Source: Terfezia claveryi (lineage: Eukaryota; Ascomycota; Pezizomycetes; Pezizales; Pezizaceae). From it: DNA of 64,000 bases. The notes beneath the pieces are model-generated. The model made no database searches. It saw nothing but the letters and a program-made list of their open reading frames with translations, and had not been told where the DNA came from. Below are positions 57,268 through 64,000 of the stretch, one piece after another. Where the stretch lies: positions 118,507 through 182,506 of the forward strand of contig WHUX01000108.1 in the NCBI GenBank assembly GCA_015179025.1, in the 5' to 3' direction. Made by a program: the position numbers and the translations under genes. Every line of letters begins with the position of its first letter. The stretch's first letter is position 1.

Positions 57268-57409
57268 CAGTTAACTCTTGCTATAATGGATGGCAGAAAT
57301 CTAGACGGCTGTCTGGTATAGTGAGAGGCAATTTGCTGGTAAGAAATCCTGAAGCTTTTGGTTCATCTGGTATAACAAGGGATCCAGTATAGCGAGGTCT
57401 AGTTAACTT
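57268..57409. mobile_element. 142-bp MITE with pogo-like terminal repeats
   Basis: The left end CAGTTAACTCTTGCTATAAT pairs with the right end read inward, AAGTTAACTAGACCTCGCTA. TA duplications at 57266-57267 and 57410-57411. An ACCTCGCTATA-containing terminus is typical of pogo-type MITEs as I recall them. No coding capacity. Confidence 0.65.
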
Positions 57410-57411
57410 TA

Positions 57412-58560
57412 TCTAGTAGTTGTACCCAGTCCTTTCCTAGTATAAAATAAAACATTAATAAACCTTATCCATACATGTACTTAAATTATATGAATATACT
57501 ATATGTTCTAGGCCACTTACAGGTAGTATATCTACTATACTACTTATAGACAATTTATTTAATTACTATATTTAGTATATAATATACTTAAATTAATAAG
57601 ATATACTTAACTATAGTTTCTAATCTAGTACTAATTTATTATAGTATAGTAATTTATATTAACTATTTAAGTTAAAATAAATATCTTAAAGTATTAAAGG
57701 TAGTTAATTGTTATTTTAATTAAGCTAATTTTGATTATGAAGTATTTTAGTAAGTATTTTAACTATTTAGTTTTATTACTCATTAGCTAGAATCTTAATT
57801 ATAATTTAATTAAACTTTTAATTAATTAAAGAACTTAGGAGTTCTTTAATAAAATAATTGAAATTAAATTAGTACTTTAGTTAACTCTTTAATATTATAA
57901 TACTATCTACTTTTAATATTATAATACTACTTAATATTGTATAATAACCTCTAAAAGATAAAAAAATACTTATATTTAAAATTAAATAAAAGAAAATATA
58001 AAATAAATTGTTTGTTAAATAGAAAAGAACTAGCAAAGTTTATATAGCAAATAATTAATATAGTATAAAAATATAAAAAAGCAGGTTTTTATAAATAATA
58101 AAAATATTACTATAAAGTATATTAGAGAAAAAGTCTAAAATATAAAGTATATATAGAGAAATATATAAAAGTTTTAGAATTAATTAAATAAAAAAGTAAA
58201 ATAATATTCTAATATTTAATATAATTTTAGAGTTAGTAACTATATAAAATATTCTATAATTTGCTAAATACAATTTAATAAAACTCTCTACTATATAGAT
58301 TATAGTATATTAATTTAATAAATACTAAAAAGTTAATTTTTTAAATATAGTAATTAAATAAATTATCTACTATCTAGTAGTTTTATTATATTAAAAATAT
58401 TATATTATCAAGTTTAAGAGCTAAGCCTATTTAGAATTTAGTTTCTTATATTTAGAAAACAATTTACATATTTAGAAAAGCTTTTACTTATAGAATCTAA
58501 GTAAGATCCTAGTATCTCTAATATTTCTTATACTAAGGGTACTCAAAATTAAATTCACGT
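57412..58560. other. AT-rich island, probably RIP-degraded
   Basis: Over a kilobase consisting almost entirely of A and T with dense TA and TTAA steps and no open frames. This is the expected end state of repeat-induced point mutation. The original element cannot be recognised. Confidence 0.65.
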
Positions 58561-58859
58561 ACAAACCCATGTATAAAACTAAAAAATCTAGTGCCTTGGT
58601 TGCATAGGACTAAATTTCTAGCCAATAAGCTTCAATGCCAAGCTTACGATGAAAGTCTACATAATGTATTCAATCATGCACTGAAATCGATAGCTAAATT
58701 CTGGCATGTAAGTTTTGTATCTACGTTTTCATTGACAAAGCTATAAATCCACAGCCAACCCACACAACCCCACCTACAAAATACCCGCAACCCCACTTGC
58801 GAAATACCCACAACCTCACTTGAAATTCTATTACCAACCTCAACAATAAGCAACCTAAA

Positions 58860-59340
58860 CCTAGAGAAGAAAACCTATAAGGCATAGTTAAAAGAGGAGG
58901 TAGAGAAGCTTATCGGTTGGATGGAGGAAAACTAAGAAGCATTATGAGGTCTGTAAAGAAAATGGCATAAAGATGTTAAAGAGAAGGTTTTCATAGATGA
59001 TAAGAACATTACATTCAATTGTATTCGAGATAAAGTTTCAAATATGAAAGCTGCATGGTCCCAGGCAAAGAAAGCTTGTAATTAATCTAGCTGGAGTCTA
59101 AAGCCAAAAGATTATAGAGATAGTCAACAAAGCTTTTTGGAGAAGAAGTGTACATTTTTTTATTATTTAGATAAGATATGGGAAACACGCTCTAATAGCA
59201 CTCCTGTGATTCTAGAAGACACAACGGAGCCAACACAAGAACTCGAGAGTTTTGGTACCAAAAATCTTTGCGAATATAAGGCTACCCCACTTCTATAGAG
59301 TCAAACCCCCCCTCTAGGTGCCTTAAAAGCCAAGCTCCAA
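58860..59340 (+). pseudogene. Myb/SANT-like transposon ORF relic, copy 1
   Basis: Plus-strand remnants read EVEKLIGWMEEN, then KWHKDVKEKVFIDDKNITF, MKAAWSQAKKA and FLEKKCTFFYYLDKIWE with several stops (TAA, TGA, TAG). It aligns with the relic at 62525-63427 (EVE-LISWMKENQELLQ, VWHKEVKDQVFTDEEHITVK, KKAWKDAKA), so both come from one transposon family. Confidence 0.5.
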
Positions 59341-59715
59341 TTGAGCCCCAATATCCTAGCCCTTCTTCCTCTCCCTTTGCCCTGTCTTCTGCTTGGCCAA
59401 TTTAGCATAATTACATCTACCAGCTACCAAAATAAGCTTCGATGCATCTGGAAAAGCCCTAAGAAGGATCGTTCTGGATAATTATGAATTAAAGACTCCA
59501 AAACTAGAGCATTATGATGTCCAGCATGTCTATAGGGGGCCAGATACTGAGGGATAGCCACCAGTATAATGATATTGCATAAGTCAACAATCCAATCCCA
59601 TACCTAATTATCATAAAGATTAATTTGAAGTATTGCTTTGAAATTCTTGATGAGCCTCCAGACCTCTTCCAGTACCTGTAATTTGTATCCGACTCGAGGT
59701 ATGCTTGTGCGCAAA

Positions 59716-61572
59716 TGTACCATCCATCACTAGGTAATGCATCATCACCAGGATATGTATCAGCCCATACGCGAACCCTATTGGTCTATTCTTGGTGGAA
59801 TAGCAGACTGCAAAATGAACAGAACCATTACCAGCAAAATATATATACCTTATAAAGATATAGAGATTCATTGATATATGGTGGGAATATGAAATAGATA
59901 GGTTTAGATAGGTTAATAGATCGATTTTTGGGTGGCATCTAATATTCCGAAGCAAAATAGGGACAAGCAACTGACCTACAGTACTAACCAAGTCTTAGGA
60001 ATATATATAAATTAGGGTTTGAATAGTATAATTTAGAGTGTATAGATGTAGTTTAAGTTATTTAAAAGTGATAAAGTAATTAGTCTAACTTTGGAAGGCG
60101 AGGGGAAGTTGGTACACTTTTCCAAGATCTATTTATATAAAAACCTAAAGCAGCCTAAGCCACACTGAACTCAGCTGGGCTAATTAGGCCTTACCTATGT
60201 GAGCCTAAGTCTGTTTTGGTCCGCCTAAGTTTGTCTAGCCTGCCTGAGTCTGCTGGACTAAATCTAAAGCTACCTGAACTTATCTGTATAAATTATATAG
60301 ATGCTGGGTATTCCTGACCTTGTCTGATAAATTGTGGGCTAGACTAAGTACACCAGAACAATATTGAACTTCAATAATATAATGGGTACTACCTCTAAAC
60401 TGTATGAGGCCACTGGACCTTTGCTTGAGCTTCTCTTTACCAGCCTGGCCTTATGCAGCTCTATACAGCCCCATGCATATTAATTTAGGCTTACATAAGC
60501 TAACTCAGACTTATCTGCATCTATCTGAGTTTGTACAACTCATTTGAGGGTCTGTAATTGTACAGAGTGGTAAAGAAGATAATCTTTAGTATATAGAGAT
60601 AGTTGCAAGCATATATACTAGGTTAAGCTAGTCTAAGCTGATTTGAGTGACTTATCCTAATTGAAGTTTGAGCTTGCTTCTAGAGGTACTGCCTCTCAAG
60701 TATACTGAATTAAACTAGACCTGCTGAAGCCAACCCTGAGTTACTATATGAAAGCCAAAAATAAATGCTGGTAAAATTAGAGTAGTTCAGATATATATTG
60801 GTATACTCTGATGAGCTTAATCGACTTAAGATAACCTAATAGTAATCCATAAGAGTTTATACTAGTTTGGGACGTCTCAAGCAGCTTCAAGCAAATATAT
60901 ATTAGCTTATTGAAGTTCAATATTACTATGGTGTACCTAGTCTAGCCCACAATTTGTCAGACAACTTGAAGGTTAGGAATACCTAGCATCTCTATAATTT
61001 ATACAGGTGAGTTCAGGCAGCTTCAGATTTAGTCTAGCAGACTCAGGCAGGCTAGACAAACTTAGGCAGACCAAGACAGACTTGGGCTCGCATAGGCAAG
61101 GCCTAATTAGCCCAGCTGAGTTCAGTGTGGCTTAGGCTGCTTCAGGTTTTTATATAAATAGATCTCGGAAAAGTGCACCAACTCCCCCTCACCTTTTAAA
61201 GTTAGACTAATTGCTTTATCACTTTTAAGCAACTTAAACTGCATCTATACACTCTAGATTATGCTATTCCAACCCTAATTTATATATATTCCCAAGACTT
61301 GGTTAGTACTGTAGGTCAGTTGCTTGTCCCTATTTTGCCTCGGAATATTAGATGCCACTCAAAAATTGATCTATTAATATATCTAAACCTATCCATTTCG
61401 CATTCCCACTACATGTTAATGAATCTCTATATCTTTACGAGGTATATATATTTTGCTGGCAATGATTCCGTTCATTTTGCAGTCCGCTATGCCACCAAGA
61501 ATGGACTAACAGGGTTCGCGTAGGGGCTGATGCATATCCTGGTGATGATGCATTACCCGGTGATGTATGGTA
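59716..61572. repeat. Large inverted repeat, two arms of about 670 bp
   Basis: Arm 1 (about 59716-60385) and arm 2 (about 60903-61572) are inverted copies separated by about 517 bp. Outer ends share CATATCCTGGTGATGATGCA; inner ends share TATTGAAGTTCAATATT. Each arm carries the same broken frame (VSTVGQLLVPIL, then NLYIF and RYIYFAGN). Arms differ by scattered transitions. It could be a long-TIR or foldback element, or an inverted duplication. Confidence 0.75.
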
Positions 61573-62240
61573 TATGTATGTATATGTGTATCTATGCATT
61601 TGTGTGTAAGGTATCTTGGGTACTTAGTTGAAAAATCTGCGTTTTGGCCAAAAAGAGTTAGACTTGCATATTGTGGTGTCCACACTATATATCGTAAAAG
61701 TGGGTGAATTTAATTTTGAGTACCTTTACTATATATGTACATTTTTTCTATATAGAGTAGTATCTACTTCAGCTCAGCCTTTCAATTTAAGTACTAGCTT
61801 CTAGTATAGATCACATTATATATACTTAAATAGACTACAGATGTTCACTGCCCAAGCTCCTGGTTACTATAACTACTTTATTTCTTTCTTTGACAACTTA
61901 CATGTGCACGTTGATATAACCAATAAATTCATAGGACTTATGAGGGCTTTTTTTATTTTTAAATACTTATTACTTTTATAAAATATACCTAGTGTAGCTA
62001 AGTAGTTTTCATGGCTGGGATGCAGCCTAGACATCACTAGCTCTGCCAAAAATACATGAGCACTACTAGTACTGCCTATCACATACTACCTATCACATAT
62101 ACCTTCAATATCTATAGGGCCAAATAGCAACAAAACATGCAGTTATGGTTGATTCTGTCACCCTCTGTAGAGTCTATACAGATAGGCTAAACATATATCA
62201 GGTAGAGTCTAAGTTGATAGGATGGGCATACAATATTAGA
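61573..62240. other. Intergenic, AT-rich
   Basis: No gene recognised. Sequence between the inverted repeat and the next transposon terminus. Confidence 0.35.
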
Positions 62241-63427
62241 GGTTGTCAAATCCCAACCTGGTTCATATACAAGGTCTGAAATTGTCACACCTTGGCACTT
62301 GGCAACCACTCTCATTGGCCAATTCAACGGTGGTATGATTTCAAGTTCAAGTTCGTCAAACCAGACAAAATTGTCTGGTTTCTTGGTTTCTGGCCTAGAA
62401 ACTTAGTTCATCACATATACATACCACTTATATACAATACACAATATAAGACACAATCCAAAGCACAACACAACTAGTAGTAACATGGCGAATATATCGA
62501 CTGGGAATACTCACCTAACCATAGATGAGAAAGGAAGTTGAGTGACTTATTAGCTGGATGAAAGAGAATCAAGAGCTATTGCAAGAGAAGCAGGTTGTAT
62601 GGCACAAGGAGGTAAAGGATCAGGTATTTACTGATGAGGAGCATATTACGGTGAAAAGGATCTCAGAGAAAATGGGCAATATAAAGAAGGCTTGGAAGGA
62701 TGCAAAAGCTATGCAAGCCCATTCAGGATAAAGAATCAAATCAGAGGAGAATGAGGAGTCTATCAATGAGATATTGGAATGGAGATGCCCTTTCTTCTAG
62801 CGTTTGGAGGAGATATAGGGATCCCGTCCCAATGTATCTGTTGTTCTGTAGATAGAATTAATAGCACCTGAATTACCTCTTGAGCCTGCAATAAAAATAC
62901 CCACGGAAGAAATATCATAAAGACCTGTAGAGGTAGCATTATGGACGCCTTCCGAAGAAGCATCAGAAATACTCTTAAGGCAAACATCTGAAATACTCTC
63001 AAGGCAAGCCTCATAAATACCCTCAAGGCAAGCCTCATAAATACCCTCAAGGCAAGCCTCACAAATAAGTACCCCAGCTCGAAATACAACTCCAAGTCGA
63101 GTGGCAACTCTAGTGGTTTCTGGCCTGCCAAAATGATCAGATAAACGTGATCTCAGTACCGTGATAAAGTGAGCATTTGAAGACAAGCAAGTGGCACAAT
63201 AAGAGCTCAGTTTGAAAAGACTCAAGGCTGAAAAAGAGGTCAAATTGGAGGTTGCACAGGCTGAAAAGGAGGCAAAAGTGGAGGTTGCACAAGCTGAAAA
63301 AAAGGCAAAAGTGAAGATTGCACGAATACAGGCAGATGTGCAGATAAAACAAATAGAGAAATTTGTATGTTTAACTAAAGATATACTGAATGCAACTCAA
63401 GGCGCTTCTATTGAAAGGTTACTATGA
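62241..63427 (+). mobile_element. Harbinger-type transposon relic with Myb/SANT-like ORF, copy 2
   Basis: It starts with the 26-bp terminal sequence shared with 44111-44136. The ORF frame runs from ATG 62525 to 63427 (301 codons, stops ignored): a SANT-like part (LISWMKENQELLQEKQ, VKRISEKMGNIKKAWKDAK), then a 30-bp-unit repeat encoding IPSRQAS-type units (about 62970-63065, with CAA-to-TAA stops), then a coiled coil with two EVAQAEKEAK units. The architecture matches the Myb ORF at 51965-52883. The partner transposase is not seen. Confidence 0.55.
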
Positions 63428-64000
63428 GCGGAGGTATCGCGGTAGTAATTACAGAGGTAGTAGCGGTGGATAGTAGTGCTATTAAGCAGAGAGTGTGAGC
63501 GAGCAGAAGTGCGAGAGAGCAGATGGTTGAACTATGTCGAGAGTACACAGTCTATTGAGTCTTATCGAGAAGTGTATAGAACTAGATACAGGAGTAGGAA
63601 ACTCGTATATAATGGTACGAGTTGAGGGTAAAGATCTAGTAAGAAAGTCTAAGTTACATAACCTAAGAATAGTATATCGTGCACATGTGAATGAAGAAAT
63701 ACATGGAGGTGTACTACTGAGACAGTAATATGAGTCAACGAATATAACAGAAAGTCATAGAAGATGTGATCGTTGAGTCAGGACAACTGAGACAAGTAAG
63801 CAGTAACCTTAAGTAGTAAAGCAGCATTATGCAATGATAATAGATACTAAGTTAGGAAAGTAAGCAAAGATAATAAGGACATGTGAACGACATGTGAATA
63901 CATGTGAAAGAAATAATACAGAAGTCCTTAATCGGGTAGCAAGTGTCCATATTGGGTATCAGCATGATGTGGAAGTAATCGTAAGAGAGAACGATGTATT
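63428..64000. other. Purine-rich tail of the window, unassigned
   Basis: A/G-rich plus strand. One short open frame (63534-63728: LLSLIEKCIELDTGVGNSYI) looks protein-like but cannot be assigned. It may be another degraded transposon running off the window. Confidence 0.3.

Overview
The window is nuclear DNA of a filamentous ascomycete (Pezizomycotina). The evidence is genes split by 50-140 bp introns with GTRNGT donors and YAG acceptors, fungal-type gene families, Tad1-like LINEs, pogo, Harbinger and copia elements, and relic transposons whose stop codons are nearly all explained by C-to-T change (RIP-like decay). The sequence does not settle the species or class. Gene density is very low: about six credible host genes in 64 kb, separated by repeats.

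Layout. 1-15 kb: a truncated LINE tail, a Tc1/pogo-type non-autonomous element (3586-4383), two paralogous three-exon zinc-finger genes on the minus strand (about 5.4-6.6 kb, with an in-frame nonsense codon, and 13.5-14.9 kb, intact), and between them a nest in which an old LINE ORF1 relic was hit by a younger LINE (10135-10858) and by a tRNA-derived SINE (11143-11438). 15-20.7 kb: mostly non-coding, with one LINE RNase H relic. 20.8-23.2 kb: a 791-aa protein of unknown function. 23.5-26 kb: LINE and SINE scraps. 27.3-29.1 kb: a 527-aa protein with a conserved uncharacterised region, an internal ubiquitin domain and a C-terminal RING finger. 34.9-38.7 kb: a seven-exon HMT1-type ABC transporter of 1144 aa. 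40.1-42.0 kb: a GCN4/IDI-4-like bZIP factor. 44.1-50.2 kb: a stack of nested elements (Harbinger fragment, LTR retrotransposon, two head-to-head LINEs, pogo, a third LINE, internally deleted copia). 50.3-50.8 kb: an orphan 146-aa ORF. 51.7-64 kb: decayed DNA transposons, an AT island (57.4-58.6 kb) and a 670-bp inverted repeat (59.7-61.6 kb).

Most notable observation: between 15.5 and 32.7 kb there are at least nine tiny insertions (11-33 bp) that share one end, GTGCAACCAGACTA, are truncated to different lengths at the other end, and are each flanked by 7-10 bp direct repeats that look like target-site duplications. They occur in both orientations and I know of no described family that matches. 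Other points of note: the LINE tails share a stem-loop whose stem bases covary between copies; the RING protein carries ubiquitin in frame with a cleavable-looking LRGG; and the bZIP gene has a 330-nt stop-free in-frame intron.

All gene models come from reading frames, splice consensus and remembered family motifs. No search was run.
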